Assembly: GCF_001556865.1 (NCBI RefSeq)
Contig: NZ_LSJY01000184.1
Span: forward strand, 1 to 64,000
Direction: 5' to 3'
From: Sphingobium sp. CCH11-B1
GTDB lineage: Bacteria; Pseudomonadota; Alphaproteobacteria; Sphingomonadales; Sphingomonadaceae
DNA: 64,000 nucleotides
Shown piece by piece: positions 1 to 9,824 of this stretch (its first letter is position 1; each line of letters begins with the position of its first letter). Under the pieces are notes generated by a model. That model saw nothing but the letters and a program-made list of their open reading frames with translations, did no database searches and had not been told where the DNA came from. Both the position numbers and the translations under genes were made by a program.

Positions 1-1282
1 GGGCGAAGAACATCGCGTCATATCGCTCGCGAAACTCATGGGCATAATGGGCGCGGACATCGGGATGCTGGATCGCGTCGGACAGTGCCCTCAGCCGCTG
101 CCTCAGCGCGGCTTTCTGCTCGGGCGTGTCGAGTGGCGAGGCCGTCACCTCATGATGCCACAGCCTGTCGATCAGCGATTGCGCGCCCGCCAGCACATCC
201 TCCATCGCCCGGGGGCCGCTGGCGCGGATCAGGTCGTCGGGATCCTGCCCCGCCGGCAGCGTGGCGAAGCAGAGGCTGTGGCCGGGGCGGAGCAGGGGCA
301 GGGCGCGATTGGCGGCGCGAATGGCGGCCTTCTGCCCCGCTGCGTCGCCGTCGAAGCAGAGGATCGGCACCTCCACCATTTTCCACAGCCGTTCGATCTG
401 ATGTTCGGTCAGCGCGGTGCCGAGTGGCGCAACCGCTTCGGGGAAGCCCGCCTGCGCCAGCGCGATCACGTCCATATAGCCTTCGACCACGATGACGCGG
501 CCCTGCCGGCTTGCGGGTGACGCCTTGTCGATATTGTAGAGCGTGCGGCCCTTGTCGAAGAGCGGCGTGTCGGGGGAGTTCAGATATTTGGGCTCCCCCT
601 GTCCGAGGATGCGCCCGCCAAAGGCGATCACCCGCCCGCGAATGTCCCGGATCGGGAACATCAGCCGGCCCCGGAACCGATCATAGCTGTCCCGCCTGGC
701 CTTGCCGCCCTCCGGCTCGGCGCCGTCCGGGTCAATCAGCAGGCCAGCCTCGACCAGCATCGGTTCCCCGAAATCCTTAAGCGCGCCCTTCAATTTTCCA
801 CGCGAATCCGGGGAATAGCCGAAACCGAACGCGCGCCGGATCGCATCGCTGATCCCGCGTTTCGCCAGATAGGCGCGCGCCTCGCCACCCTCGATCCCCG
901 CCAACTGATCCTCGAAGAAGCTCTGCGCCGCCGCCATCGCATCGTGCAGGCCCTTCGCCTGCTCGGCCCGTTTCGCCGCACGCGGATCGGCGGCGGGGAC
1001 GTCCATGCCCGCGCTTGCCGCCAGTTCCTTCACCGCCTCCATGAAGGGCAGGCCGCGATGGTCGGTCATCCACCGGATCGCGTCGCCATGCGCGCCGCAG
1101 CCGAAGCAGTGATAGAAGCCCTTTTCGTCGTTGATCGTGAAACTGGGCGTCTTCTCGTTATGGAATGGGCAGCAGGCCTTATATTCGCGCCCTGCCTTCT
1201 GCACCTTCACCGTCTTCCCGATCAGGGTCGACAGCGACGTGCGCGCGCGCAGTTCGTCCAGCCATTGCGGGGTGAGGCTCAT
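1..1282 (-). CDS. dnaG: DNA primase DnaG (C-terminus cut by window start)
   Basis: This gene makes the RNA primers for chromosomal replication. Reading the minus strand from the ATG at 1282-1280, the protein begins MSLTPQWLDELRARTSL and carries the CHC2 zinc finger (CPFHNEKTPSF, then YHCFGCGAHGD) within the first 70 residues. Near 466-495 the translation gives VVEGYMDVIA, the acidic EGY motif of the Toprim catalytic core. About 427 codons are visible. The helicase-binding C-terminal domain lies outside the window. It overlaps the end of a DUF559 fragment by four bases. dnaG often sits upstream of rpoD, so rpoD may follow just outside the window (inference). Confidence 0.95.
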   Translation of the reverse strand, partial: MSLTPQWLDELRARTSLSTLIGKTVKVQKAGREYKACCPFHNEKTPSFTINDEKGFYHCFGCGAHGDAIRWMTDHRGLPFMEAVKELAASAGMDVPAADPRAAKRAEQAKGLHDAMAAAQSFFEDQLAGIEGGEARAYLAKRGISDAIRRAFGFGYSPDSRGKLKGALKDFGEPMLVEAGLLIDPDGAEPEGGKARRDSYDRFRGRLMFPIRDIRGRVIAFGGRILGQGEPKYLNSPDTPLFDKGRTLYNIDKASPASRQGRVIVVEGYMDVIALAQAGFPEAVAPLGTALTEHQIERLWKMVEVPILCFDGDAAGQKAAIRAANRALPLLRPGHSLCFATLPAGQDPDDLIRASGPRAMEDVLAGAQSLIDRLWHHEVTASPLDTPEQKAALRQRLRALSDAIQHPDVRAHYAHEFRERYDAMFFA

Positions 1283-1473
1283 GAGGCTTCGCGTGCCATA
1301 ATCGAACGTGCCGCAAAATCCCAGATGAAGGGACCGATGGGCACTTGCCGGTCGAACCAGACGCCGGCGCCCCTTCGGCCACTGATCGCGCGCCACAAGG
1401 TTCGCTCGGCTTCCATCGCATCGTAGCGCAGGGCGCGCGCTTTTGCTGTCGGGCGGGCGTAGCCTTTATCCAT
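1279..1473 (-). pseudogene. truncated DUF559 endonuclease-like remnant
   Basis: The 64-residue reading frame contains the start of a DUF559 domain (vsr-like nuclease fold). The visible motif is ALRYDAMEAERTLWRAI, followed by a segment with FDRQVPIGPFIWDFAA. In complete members this is followed by the acidic strand and the VIEVDGGQH motif. Here the frame ends at the TGA overlapping the dnaG ATG, so the catalytic half is missing. The start at 1473 was chosen because it precedes the conserved part; the frame remains open upstream to 1527. It is best read as a decayed gene, perhaps still supplying translational coupling to dnaG through the ATGA overlap. Confidence 0.6.
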
Positions 1474-1497
1474 TGGCCTTGAACATGCCCTCCCCCG

Positions 1498-1521
1498 ACC
1501 CCTCCCGCAAGCAGGAGGGGT
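1498..1521. terminator. hairpin between yqeY and the DUF559 remnant
   Basis: The arms ACCCCTCC and GGAGGGGT are perfectly complementary around an eight-base loop. The hairpin sits just downstream of the minus-strand yqeY-like gene. No T-tract follows, so termination is only likely. Confidence 0.4.
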
Positions 1522-1530
1522 GCTCATTTG

Positions 1531-1983
1531 TCAGCCCAAAGCCGCCTTCACCAACCCGCTCGCCTTGCTCATGTCGATGACGCTGCCATGGCGTTCCTTC
1601 AGCACGGCCATCACCTTGCCCATGTCCTTGACGCTGGTCGCGCCGACCTCGGCCTTGATGCTCTCGATCGCGGCCCTGGTCTCTTCCTCGCTCATCTGGG
1701 CGGGGAGGAAGCTTTCGATCACGTCCAGCTCGGCCTGTTCCTTCGCCGCCAGCTCTTCGCGCCCGCCGCTCTTGAACATGTCGATCGATTCGCGGCGCTG
1801 CTTCACCATCTTCTGCAGCACGTCGACCACCACGGCGTCGTCGTCCGGCACGGTCGATGCGGTGCGCAGTTCGATGTCGCGGTCCTTCAGCTTGGCCAGG
1901 ATCAGGCGTACTGCGGCCAGCCGATCCTTGTCGCCGGCCTTCATCGCACTCACCTGGGCGCTTTTAATCGTGTCGCGAATCAT
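1531..1983 (-). CDS. YqeY-like protein (GatB/YqeY domain)
   Basis: The 150-residue protein begins MIRDTIKSAQVSAMKAGDK and has the YqeY family pattern RLAAVRLILAKLKDRDIE. It continues through a helical middle to a C-terminal QMSEEETRAAIESI helix bundle related to the tail domain of GatB. The length matches the family. Its exact role is not established. In other bacteria it neighbours dnaG and rpoD, as here. It is divergent from carA, with a 150-base shared upstream region. Confidence 0.9.
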   Translation of the reverse strand: MIRDTIKSAQVSAMKAGDKDRLAAVRLILAKLKDRDIELRTASTVPDDDAVVVDVLQKMVKQRRESIDMFKSGGREELAAKEQAELDVIESFLPAQMSEEETRAAIESIKAEVGATSVKDMGKVMAVLKERHGSVIDMSKASGLVKAALG

Positions 1984-2049
1984 GGCGAACTAATCCTGTG
2001 TCTTGCGGAAAGAAGCAGATATAGCGGCAAAAGAGATTTTTAACAGACG

Positions 2050-2078
2050 TTGACCTTCGTGGCCTGCGGGCATAGGTG
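2050..2078 (+). promoter_or_regulatory. possible carA promoter
   Basis: TTGACC at 2050-2055 and TAGGTG at 2073-2078 are spaced by 17 bases and lie about 60 bases before carA in the yqeY-carA divergent gap. The -10 match is weak, so this is a prediction only. Confidence 0.3.
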
Positions 2079-2136
2079 ACCGGCCGTTTAACCCGCATCA
2101 GACGGGTTCCCGCAAAAGCATAAAGGAACCGCAACC

Positions 2137-3315
2137 ATGGCTGACGCCAAGACCCTCACCGTGCCCAAAGGAGCGACAGGGGTCGTGGTTTTCGCCGATG
2201 GTTCCGCCGTGTTCGGCCGCGGCTTCGGCGCTGTGGGCGAGGCGGTGGGCGAACTCTGCTTCAACACATCGATCACCGGCTATCAGGAGATCATGACCGA
2301 TCCCAGCTATGCCGGTCAGATCATCAACTTCACCTTCCCCCATATCGGCAATGTCGGCACGAACCTGGACGATGTGGAGGCGGACAATCCCTACGCGCTT
2401 GGCTGCATCGTCCGGCAGGACGTGACCGCGCCCAGCAATTTCCGCAATGTCGAACCCTTCGACCAGTGGATGCGCGAACATGGCCGCATCGGCCTGGCGG
2501 GCGTGGACACGCGCGCGCTCACTCGCCTGATCCGGGTGAAGGGCGCACCCAACGTCGTCATCGCCCACGATCCCGAAGGCGCGTTCGATCTCGAAGCGCT
2601 GGCGGCCACGGCGGCAAGCTGGCCCGGCCTTGAAGGCATGGACCTTGCCATCGAAGTGACGGGCAAGGAAAGCCGCCTGTGGAAGGACGGCGTGTGGAAG
2701 CTCGGCTTCGGCTATGGGGCAGGGGAGGCGACGGAGGAGCGCCCCCATGTCGTCGCGATCGACTATGGCGCGAAGAACAATATCTTCCGCAACCTCGTGA
2801 AGGCCGGGGCGCGCGTCACTGTGCTGCCAGCCACCGCCACTTATGAACAGGTGATGGAGCAGAAGCCCGACGGCGTGTTCCTGTCCAACGGTCCCGGCGA
2901 TCCTGCCGCGACCGGGGCCTATGCCGTCCCCGTGATCGCGGCGCTGCTGACCGAGAATGTGCCTATGTTCGGCATCTGCCTTGGCCATCAGCTGCTGGGG
3001 CTGGCCGTGGGCGCGAAGACGATCAAGATGCATCAGGGCCACAGAGGCGCGAACCATCCGGTCAAGCGGCTGAGCGACGGGCTGGTCGAAATCACCAGCA
3101 TGAACCACGGCTTCGCGGTCGATGTCGACACGCTGCCCGCCAATGCGCGGGCGACCCATGTGTCGCTGTTCGACGGCAGCAATTGCGGCATCGAACTGAT
3201 CGACAAAAACGCTTTCTCGGTACAGTACCACCCCGAAGCCTCGCCGGGTCCGCAGGACAGCTTCTACCTGTTCAAGCGGTTCGTGGACGGCCTTAAAGGC
3301 CCGGTCGCGGCGTGA
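2137..3315 (+). CDS. carA: carbamoyl-phosphate synthase small subunit
   Basis: The glutamine amidotransferase subunit releases ammonia from glutamine for CarB, feeding pyrimidine and arginine synthesis. The 392-residue protein has the N-terminal CPSase small-chain domain (NTSITGYQEIMTDPSY). The class I amidotransferase domain has its nucleophile in MFGICLGHQLLG (Cys about 281) and the His/Glu pair in QYHPEASPGP. The ATG at 2137 is preceded by AAGGAACCG. The stop overlaps the GTG start of the next gene by four bases. The partner carB is separated from it by two small genes. Confidence 0.98.
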   Translation: MADAKTLTVPKGATGVVVFADGSAVFGRGFGAVGEAVGELCFNTSITGYQEIMTDPSYAGQIINFTFPHIGNVGTNLDDVEADNPYALGCIVRQDVTAPSNFRNVEPFDQWMREHGRIGLAGVDTRALTRLIRVKGAPNVVIAHDPEGAFDLEALAATAASWPGLEGMDLAIEVTGKESRLWKDGVWKLGFGYGAGEATEERPHVVAIDYGAKNNIFRNLVKAGARVTVLPATATYEQVMEQKPDGVFLSNGPGDPAATGAYAVPVIAALLTENVPMFGICLGHQLLGLAVGAKTIKMHQGHRGANHPVKRLSDGLVEITSMNHGFAVDVDTLPANARATHVSLFDGSNCGIELIDKNAFSVQYHPEASPGPQDSFYLFKRFVDGLKGPVAA

Positions 3316-3680
3316 GCCAGAACCTGCCCCCCGTCGATGAAGCGCGCCTCGCCGCCGAGTGGGAGGCGGACAGGCAAGTGCTCGCCAACCTCGCCGCCAA
3401 TGGCGATGTCGCGCGGGTCGCGCGGCCCGTGGATGTCAGCTTCCGGGGCAGCGAGCAGGATTTCGAGCGCGTCCTGACCATCGCGAGCCAGTTCGGCATG
3501 GTCGAACTGGACCGGGAGGAAGATGAGGAGGGCGACCTGTTCCTGTTCCTCGAATGCGTGCAGCCGGTCGACGAAGCTTCAATCCGTGCGTTGACCAGGA
3601 AATGCCTCCAGATCGAAATCCTCTGCGGCGTCGAATATGACGGCTGGGGCTGCGAAGCGCAGGCGGGGGGCGTGCATTGA
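3312..3680 (+). CDS. RraB-like regulator of ribonuclease domain protein
   Basis: The 122-residue protein resembles the RraB family: the segment LANLAANGDVARVARPVDVSF is followed by an alternating strand/helix core and an acidic stretch (DREEDEEGD). RraB in enterobacteria binds RNase E and alters its cleavage. That role is inferred only by family here. The GTG start overlaps the carA stop (GTGA), implying translational coupling. Such genes commonly sit next to carA/carB in sphingomonads as far as I recall; this was not checked. Confidence 0.75.
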   Translation: MSQNLPPVDEARLAAEWEADRQVLANLAANGDVARVARPVDVSFRGSEQDFERVLTIASQFGMVELDREEDEEGDLFLFLECVQPVDEASIRALTRKCLQIEILCGVEYDGWGCEAQAGGVH

Positions 3681-3718
3681 TGGTCGGATCGACCTTCTCT
3701 GATCATACCAAGGGCCAT

Positions 3719-3970
3719 ATGCTGGGGCCAGTTTTGCGTCATTGGAGCGCGTTGTCTGTTCTGACACTGTCTGCCTGTTTTTTCAGTCCTTCAGATGCCG
3801 ATATTGCCGCCAAATGCGGAGTGTCTGAAAAGGAATTTGTCGACGGCCAAGCAAATGCGTTGTCGAAGCCGACAGGCGAGTTTGCCAGCATTGGGAAATG
3901 CCGGCTGATGAAGACCAAAGACAATACAGTCGTTCTCGCAACGATCGAACAATTTGGATCAAAAAAATAA
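3719..3970 (+). CDS. small putative lipoprotein in the car operon
   Basis: From the ATG at 3719 the 83-residue protein starts [20 protein letters not shown]. This is a short hydrophobic signal with a lipobox (LSAC), so it is probably an outer- or inner-membrane lipoprotein. The rest has [17 protein letters not shown] and a second Cys (GKCRLMKT). I do not recognise a family. A longer start at 3677 is possible but spoils the signal. Base composition is visibly lower in GC than carA and carB. The stop TAA shares its last base with the ATG of carB. It may be a recent insertion into the operon. Confidence 0.6.
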   Translation: MLGPVLRHWSALSVLTLSACFFSPSDADIAAKCGVSEKEFVDGQANALSKPTGEFASIGKCRLMKTKDNTVVLATIEQFGSKK

Positions 3971-6900
3971 TGCCCAAACGCACCGACATCTCCTCCATCC
4001 TCATCATCGGCGCGGGGCCGATCATTATCGGCCAGGCGTGTGAGTTCGATTATTCGGGCACGCAGGCGGTGAAGGCGCTCAAGGAAGAGGGCTATCGCAT
4101 CATCCTGGTCAATTCCAACCCGGCCACGATCATGACCGACCCGGAATTTGCCGACGCAACCTATGTCGAGCCGATCACGCCCGAAATCGTCGCGAAGATC
4201 ATCGAGAAGGAGCGGCCGGATGCGGTGCTCCCCACCATGGGCGGGCAGACGGCGCTCAACACGGCGCTGGCGCTGTTCAATGACGGCACGCTGGAGAAAT
4301 ATGGCGTCAAGATGATCGGCGCGGATGCCGAAGCCATCGACAAGGCGGAGGATCGCCTGAAGTTCCGCGACGCAATGGACAAGATCGGGTTGGAGAGCGC
4401 CCGCTCCCGCATCGCACATACTATGGAAGAAGCGCTGGAAGCGCTTGAATTTACTGGCCTGCCTTCCATCATCCGCCCCAGCTTCACGCTGGGCGGAACC
4501 GGCGGCGGCGTCGCCTACAACCGGGAAGAGTTCAAGCGGATCGTCGCTGAAGGGCTGGACGCGTCCCCCACGACCGAAGTGCTGATCGAGGAATCGCTGC
4601 TCGGCTGGAAAGAATATGAGATGGAGGTCGTGCGGGACCGCAACGACAATTGCATCATCATCTGCTCGATCGAGAATGTCGATCCGATGGGCGTCCATAC
4701 GGGCGATTCCATCACCGTCGCGCCCGCGCTGACGCTGACCGACAAGGAATATCAGATCATGCGCAACGCATCCATCGCGGTGCTGCGCGAAATCGGCGTG
4801 GAAACAGGTGGTTCCAACGTGCAGTTCGCGGTCAATCCGAAGGACGGCCGCCTCATCGTGATCGAGATGAACCCGCGCGTGTCGCGCTCGTCGGCGCTGG
4901 CGTCGAAGGCGACGGGCTTCCCCATCGCCAAGGTCGCGGCGAAGCTGGCCGTCGGCTACACGCTCGACGAGATCGAGAATGACATCACCGGCGCGACCCC
5001 GGCGTCTTTCGAGCCGACCATCGACTATATCGTGACGAAGATCCCGCGCTTCGCCTTTGAAAAGTTCAAGGGCTCCGAACCGCTGCTCGGCACCGCGATG
5101 AAGTCCGTGGGCGAAGTGATGGCGATCGGCCGCAACATCCATGAATCGATGCAGAAGGCGCTGCGGGGGCTGGAGACGGGCCTGTCGGGCTTCAACGACG
5201 TCGATCATCTGGTCGGCGCGCCGCGGGACGACATCATCGCTGCCCTGGCGACCCCCACGCCCGACCGGCTGCTGATCGCGGCGCAGGCGCTGCGCGAAGG
5301 GCTGACCGTCGCGGAAATCCACACCATCGCCAAGTTCGACCCCTGGTTCCTGGACCGGCTCAAGGAAATCGTGGACGCGGAGGGCGAAGTGCTCGCCAAC
5401 GGCCTGCCGCAGGATGCGGATGGGATGCGTCGCCTGAAATCCATGGGCTTTTCGGACAAGCGGCTCGCCTATCTCGCGCTCAAGTCCGCCAATCTGCGCG
5501 GCATGGAACGGGGAATCGCGCGCGGCTCCGGCCTGATCCACGAAGCGGTCAAGGCGATGACCGGCGGCGTCACCGAAGAGGAAGTGCGCAAGCTGCGGCA
5601 CAAGCTGGGCGTCCGCCCGGTCTTCAAGCGCATCGACACCTGCGCCGCCGAATTCGAGGCGAAGACGCCTTACATGTATTCCACCTACGAAGCGCCCATC
5701 TTTGGCGAGGCGGAAAATGAGGCGCAGCCGAGCGCGGCCAGGAAGGTCGTGATCTTGGGGGGCGGCCCCAACCGGATCGGGCAGGGGATCGAGTTCGACT
5801 ATTGCTGCGTCCACGCCTGCTTCGCGCTCAGCGAAGCGGGCTATGAGACGATCATGGTCAACTGCAACCCCGAAACGGTCTCGACCGACTATGACACGTC
5901 CGACCGCCTCTATTTCGAGCCGCTGACGGCCGAGGATGTGCTGGAAATCCTGAGCGTCGAAATGTCGAACGGCACGCTGGCGGGCGTCATCGTGCAGTTC
6001 GGTGGCCAGACCCCGCTCAAGCTGGCGCAGGCGCTGGAGGATGCGGGCGTGCCGATCCTGGGCACGTCGCCCGACGCCATCGACCTGGCCGAGGACCGCG
6101 AGCGCTTCGCCGCGCTGATCGACAGGCTGAAACTGCGCCAGCCCGCCAACGGCATCGCCCGCAGCCGGGAAGAGGCGATCGCCGTCGCCAACCGCATTGG
6201 CTATCCGGTGCTGATGCGCCCCAGCTATGTGCTCGGCGGCCGCGCAATGGAGATCGTGGACGGCCAGGCTCAGCTGGAGGAATATATCGCCACCGCCGTT
6301 CAGGTGTCGGGCGATTCGCCGGTCCTGATCGACCAGTATCTTCGCGACGCGGTCGAAGTGGACGTGGACGCCCTCTGCGACGGCGACGATGTCGTCGTGG
6401 CCGGTGTGCTTCAGCATATCGAGGAGGCGGGCGTCCATTCGGGCGACAGCGCCTGCTCGCTCCCGCCCTACAGCCTTTCTCCCGATGTCGTTGCCGAGAT
6501 CGAACGGCAGGCCGACATTCTGGCGCGGGCGCTGTCCGTTCGCGGCCTCATGAACATCCAGTTCGCGGTGAAGGACGGCCCGGAAGGCCAGATAGTCTAT
6601 CTTATCGAGGTCAATCCTCGCGCCAGCCGCACCGTCCCCTTCGTTGCCAAGGCGATCGGCACGCCCATCGCCAAGATCGCAAGCCGCGTGATGGCGGGCG
6701 AAAAGCTGAAAGATCTGCCGAAGATCGACCGCAATGCCATTTCGCATATCGCGGTCAAGGAAGCGGTATTCCCCTTCGCGCGCTTCCCCGGAGTTGATCC
6801 TGTCCTTTCACCAGAAATGAAGAGCACGGGCGAAGTCATGGGAATCGATAGCGATTTCGCGACCGCCTTCGCCAAGGCGCAGATCGGGGCGGGCACCATC

Positions 6901-7317
6901 CTGCCAACCGGCGGCACCGTCTTCATTTCCGTCAAGGACAGCGACAAGCCCGTGATCCTGCCGGCCGCGCGCAAGCTTGCCGGTCTGGGTTTCACCATCA
7001 TCGCTACCGGCGGCACCGCGACCTATCTGGAACGGCAGGGCATCGGCATCCAGCGCATCAACAAGGTGGCGGAAGGCCGGCCGCACATCGTCGACAAGAT
7101 CACCGACGGCGAAGTGCAGCTGATCTTCAACACGACCGAAGGCTGGCAGTCGCTGAAAGACAGCAAGGCCATCCGCACGTCTGCGCTGAGGGCCAAGATC
7201 GCCAGTTTCACTACAGCGGCGGCAAGCGTGGCCGCGGCTGACGCCATAGAGGCGTTGCGGGGTCATGCCCTTGAAGTGCGGGCGTTGCAGTCCTATTATC
7301 CTCAGTCGCACGCTTGA
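3970..7317 (+). CDS. carB: carbamoyl-phosphate synthase large subunit
   Basis: The 1115-residue protein is the synthetase partner of CarA. It shows two homologous ATP-grasp halves. The first begins [20 protein letters not shown] with [18 protein letters not shown]. The second begins [20 protein letters not shown] with [16 protein letters not shown]. The C-terminal MGS-like regulatory domain has [14 protein letters not shown]. The start at 3970 fits the conserved PKRTDI N-terminus. An upstream in-frame ATG at 3898 would lie within the preceding lipoprotein gene and adds unrelated sequence. The ribosome site is weak, and coupling to the upstream TAATG overlap may matter. Confidence 0.98.
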   Translation: MPKRTDISSILIIGAGPIIIGQACEFDYSGTQAVKALKEEGYRIILVNSNPATIMTDPEFADATYVEPITPEIVAKIIEKERPDAVLPTMGGQTALNTALALFNDGTLEKYGVKMIGADAEAIDKAEDRLKFRDAMDKIGLESARSRIAHTMEEALEALEFTGLPSIIRPSFTLGGTGGGVAYNREEFKRIVAEGLDASPTTEVLIEESLLGWKEYEMEVVRDRNDNCIIICSIENVDPMGVHTGDSITVAPALTLTDKEYQIMRNASIAVLREIGVETGGSNVQFAVNPKDGRLIVIEMNPRVSRSSALASKATGFPIAKVAAKLAVGYTLDEIENDITGATPASFEPTIDYIVTKIPRFAFEKFKGSEPLLGTAMKSVGEVMAIGRNIHESMQKALRGLETGLSGFNDVDHLVGAPRDDIIAALATPTPDRLLIAAQALREGLTVAEIHTIAKFDPWFLDRLKEIVDAEGEVLANGLPQDADGMRRLKSMGFSDKRLAYLALKSANLRGMERGIARGSGLIHEAVKAMTGGVTEEEVRKLRHKLGVRPVFKRIDTCAAEFEAKTPYMYSTYEAPIFGEAENEAQPSAARKVVILGGGPNRIGQGIEFDYCCVHACFALSEAGYETIMVNCNPETVSTDYDTSDRLYFEPLTAEDVLEILSVEMSNGTLAGVIVQFGGQTPLKLAQALEDAGVPILGTSPDAIDLAEDRERFAALIDRLKLRQPANGIARSREEAIAVANRIGYPVLMRPSYVLGGRAMEIVDGQAQLEEYIATAVQVSGDSPVLIDQYLRDAVEVDVDALCDGDDVVVAGVLQHIEEAGVHSGDSACSLPPYSLSPDVVAEIERQADILARALSVRGLMNIQFAVKDGPEGQIVYLIEVNPRASRTVPFVAKAIGTPIAKIASRVMAGEKLKDLPKIDRNAISHIAVKEAVFPFARFPGVDPVLSPEMKSTGEVMGIDSDFATAFAKAQIGAGTILPTGGTVFISVKDSDKPVILPAARKLAGLGFTIIATGGTATYLERQGIGIQRINKVAEGRPHIVDKITDGEVQLIFNTTEGWQSLKDSKAIRTSALRAKIASFTTAAASVAAADAIEALRGHALEVRALQSYYPQSHA

Positions 7318-7396
7318 TCCCCCGCACAGGAATGAGGTTGCGGACGGCTCCTTGGACGGGGCCGTCAGAGGGAAGTTTTGACGAAGGATTTAGGGA

Positions 7397-7873
7397 ATGG
7401 CGACCGTCGAGAAGATGCCGATGTTGCAGGTGGGCTATGACAAGCTCAACGCGCAGCTTCGCGAGCTGAAGGCGGAACGTCCGCTGATCGTGGACGCCAT
7501 CGAGGAAGCGCGGGCACACGGCGATCTGTCGGAAAACGCCGAATATCACGCCGCCAAGGAACGGCAGGGCCAGGTGGAGGCGACCATCGCCGACCTGGAG
7601 GACAAGCTTTCGCGCGCGCAGATCATCGACCCTAAGACCCTTTCGGGTGACCGGATCGTTTTCGGCGCTACCGTCACGCTGCTGGACGAGGATGACAAGC
7701 CGATCCGTTATCAGATCGTTGGCCAGGCGGAAGCCGACGCCAAGCTGGGCATGATCAGCTATAATAGTCCGCTCGGCCGCGCGCTCATCGGCCGCGAGGT
7801 CGGCGACGAGGTCGAAGTGTCGGTGCCGTCCGGGGACAAATTCTACCTGGTCGACAAGATCGAATTCATCTGA
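7397..7873 (+). CDS. greA: transcription elongation factor GreA
   Basis: GreA rescues backtracked RNA polymerase by stimulating transcript cleavage. The 158-residue length equals the usual size. The N-terminal coiled coil carries [20 protein letters not shown] with the acidic tip residues D and E. The C-terminal FKBP-like domain has [20 protein letters not shown]. It follows carB by 80 bases, which include a GACGGC/GCCGTC short hairpin, and precedes a rhomboid gene by four bases. Confidence 0.97.
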   Translation: MATVEKMPMLQVGYDKLNAQLRELKAERPLIVDAIEEARAHGDLSENAEYHAAKERQGQVEATIADLEDKLSRAQIIDPKTLSGDRIVFGATVTLLDEDDKPIRYQIVGQAEADAKLGMISYNSPLGRALIGREVGDEVEVSVPSGDKFYLVDKIEFI

Positions 7874-7877
7874 TCCC

Positions 7878-8537
7878 GTGAAACTGCCGTCCGGCCGCAC
7901 GACCAACAGCATCGCGGCGACCAATGTCGCCATCTTCCTGCTATTGTCCCTTGCCGGACGGATTGACGACGCGGCCATCGTGGGTGGTTTCATCCCGGCG
8001 CGATGGGGCGCGCCTGGCTTGCTGGATGGAATGGCGGCGGTGCCTTTCTGGCTGACTCCGGTCAGTTCCGCCTTCATCCATGCGGGCTGGCTTCACATCG
8101 GCTTCAATATGCTGATGCTGCTCTTCTGCGGTCGGCAGATCGAACATGTGCTGGGATGGAGCGGGACGCTGATCCTGTATGCAGTGGGCGCGTACGCGGC
8201 CTGCCTCGCTCAGTGGATCGCCTATCCGCTGTCCAGCAATCCGATGGTGGGCGCGAGCGGCGCGATCTCCGCGGTGGTCGCCACCTATTCGCTGCTCTAC
8301 AGCCAGCAACAGGTGCGGCGCATAGGACCGCTATCGTCCAACCTTGTCCGGATGCTGTGGCTGGCGGCAGCGTGGATCGTCATGCAGCTCATGATCGGCT
8401 ACGCGTCTGGCAGCGACCTGGCCGGCATCGGCCAGATCGCGGTCGCGGCGCACATTGGCGGCTTCATCGCGGGTCTGGTGCTGACCCGCCCGCTGCTCCG
8501 CTGGCGCTTTCGCAAACGGCCGCAGGTCATCAACTGA
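7878..8537 (+). CDS. rhomboid-family intramembrane serine protease
   Basis: The 219-residue integral membrane protein has about six hydrophobic helices. It carries the rhomboid signature: His68, His73 and Asn77 in HAGWLHIGFNM, the nucleophile Ser128 in GASGAIS, and the catalytic His192 in AAHIGGF. Rhomboids cut transmembrane segments of substrates in the membrane; the substrate here is unknown. The GTG start lies four bases after the greA stop, so the two are probably co-transcribed. It converges on a DUF4170 gene with a strong hairpin between. Confidence 0.92.
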   Translation: MKLPSGRTTNSIAATNVAIFLLLSLAGRIDDAAIVGGFIPARWGAPGLLDGMAAVPFWLTPVSSAFIHAGWLHIGFNMLMLLFCGRQIEHVLGWSGTLILYAVGAYAACLAQWIAYPLSSNPMVGASGAISAVVATYSLLYSQQQVRRIGPLSSNLVRMLWLAAAWIVMQLMIGYASGSDLAGIGQIAVAAHIGGFIAGLVLTRPLLRWRFRKRPQVIN

Positions 8538-8546
8538 CGTCAGATG

Positions 8547-8580
8547 ACCCGGCATCCCCGCATAAGGCAGGATGCCGGGT
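8547..8580. terminator. bidirectional hairpin between rhomboid and DUF4170 genes
   Basis: ACCCGGCATCC and GGATGCCGGGT form an 11-bp perfect stem with a 12-base loop between two convergent genes. There is no T-run on either side, so it may act as a Rho-assisted or mRNA-end structure. Confidence 0.55.
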
Positions 8581-8608
8581 TCGCTGAAGGCTCAGTCAGG
8601 CTTGCGCG

Positions 8609-8830
8609 TTAATCCTGAGGCAGTTCCGGTTCCAGCAAGCGGTGCAGATGCACGATGACATAGCGCATCTCCGCATCGTCCACCGTGCGCTGGGCCGCCC
8701 CGCGCCATGCTTTTTCCGCAGACGCATAATCGGGATAAACCCCGACCAGATCGACGGCGTTCAGATCCTGAAACTCCAGCGTCTGCGGATTGGTAACGCG
8801 ACCACCCATCACCAGATGCAGCTTGCTCAT
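8609..8830 (-). CDS. DUF4170 domain-containing protein
   Basis: The 73-residue protein begins MSKLHLVMGGRVTNPQTLEF and contains VGVYPDYASAEKAWRGAAQ, the DUF4170 pattern common in Alphaproteobacteria. No function is known. The ATG at 8830 was preferred over one 11 codons upstream because the conserved N-terminus starts there. Confidence 0.85.
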   Translation of the reverse strand: MSKLHLVMGGRVTNPQTLEFQDLNAVDLVGVYPDYASAEKAWRGAAQRTVDDAEMRYVIVHLHRLLEPELPQD

Positions 8831-8935
8831 GGCGTTTTCTATTCTCCTTTGGATGAATGGCAACCCTTAGCAGGGCGCCCACCGGGGTCAAAGGGGATCG
8901 AGGATGGGTCTCGATTGCGTTTGACGCAATTGCGA

Positions 8936-9511
8936 TTAACTTTTGTGCAATCGTGCTTTGATCGCCTCGCTCAGCGCATCGACCTTTGCCGCGACGAGCG
9001 TGGTGACTTCGTCCGCGATCTTGGACGCCTTTTCCGGCAGATGCGCACTCGCCACGCTGTCCTTTGCATTGGCGGCGGCATCGCCAGCGGCGTTGAGGGC
9101 GTTGCTCGCGCTGTTCTTCACCGTTTCCGCGCCATCGGCGGCGACGGCGCGCGCGGCGATCGCCGCTTCGACCAGCTTCGCGCCTGCGGTGGAAGCGATT
9201 GCGGGCAACGCCTTCATCGCGCGGCGGCTCTTGGGGAACATCCACGCCACAACGGCCCCGATCGCGACGGCGCCCGCCACTGCGGCGATGGGATGCTCCT
9301 GAACGATCTCGTTGGCGCGGGTGGCGGCCCGCTGCGTCCGGTCGCGCACGTCGCCATAGGCGTCACTGGCCTTCTCCCGGCTTGTCTGGATCAGATCGCT
9401 GGCGCTTTCGCGGGCTTTTTCAGTACCATCCTTGATCCGGTCGGTCGTGCTGATCGCCACATCATTGGCGGCGTCGCGGACGCGGGTCAGTTGAGCGCGG
9501 ATATCAGCCAT
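8936..9511 (-). CDS. YqjD/ElaB-like helix-rich membrane protein
   Basis: The 191-residue protein has an amphipathic, Ala-rich N-terminal helix (ATRANEIVQEHPIAAVAG). One hydrophobic segment (AVAGAVAIGAVVAWMF) near the middle is followed by an Ala/Lys-rich tail. This layout resembles the DUF883/ElaB/YqjD family of ribosome-associated membrane proteins, but the match is loose. Its ATG at 9511 overlaps the end of the upstream gene by eight bases. A TTGCGT/ACGCAA hairpin (8915-8929) lies just past its stop. Confidence 0.6.
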   Translation of the reverse strand: MADIRAQLTRVRDAANDVAISTTDRIKDGTEKARESASDLIQTSREKASDAYGDVRDRTQRAATRANEIVQEHPIAAVAGAVAIGAVVAWMFPKSRRAMKALPAIASTAGAKLVEAAIAARAVAADGAETVKNSASNALNAAGDAAANAKDSVASAHLPEKASKIADEVTTLVAAKVDALSEAIKARLHKS

Positions 9512-9824
9512 CTTGATTCTCCGATTTCTGTCTATGGGAGTCATGCAACCGAACGTATAGCCGGCCGAAAAGTGCCGCCAGAGGCCGACGGCACAGATAG
9601 AGGAGAAATGCGCCAGCCGCCGCGCCTGTCGCGACCGGTCGTTGACGCGCCTTCGCCGTCAGGTTCGTCGCTGCATTGCGCGCCGCATCGACGATCCCGT
9701 CTTTCGCGTCCTGTTTGAGCGCTGCGGGGGACAGCCGTTCCTTGACCCGGTTCGCGCTGTCCACCAACTGCTGGCGGGCGGCGTCCGCCCTGTCGCAGGC
9801 GGCGCGATAAGCGGTATCGCTCAT
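9504..9824 (-). CDS. DUF3618-like membrane protein
   Basis: The 106-residue protein has the pattern ARQQLVDSANRVKERLSPAAL, followed by a short hydrophobic stretch (ATGAAAGAFLLYLC) and a basic tail. This resembles the DUF3618 family. It overlaps the upstream gene by four bases (ATGA) and the downstream one by eight, so the three genes form a tightly packed unit. No function is established. Confidence 0.6.
   Translation of the reverse strand: MSDTAYRAACDRADAARQQLVDSANRVKERLSPAALKQDAKDGIVDAARNAATNLTAKARQRPVATGAAAGAFLLYLCRRPLAALFGRLYVRLHDSHRQKSENQDG

Noticed and set aside
3739..6747. Very long open frame opposite carB
   Set aside because: High-GC codon bias leaves the antisense frame open. It has Arg/His/Asp-rich composition and no domain, whereas carB on the other strand is certain.
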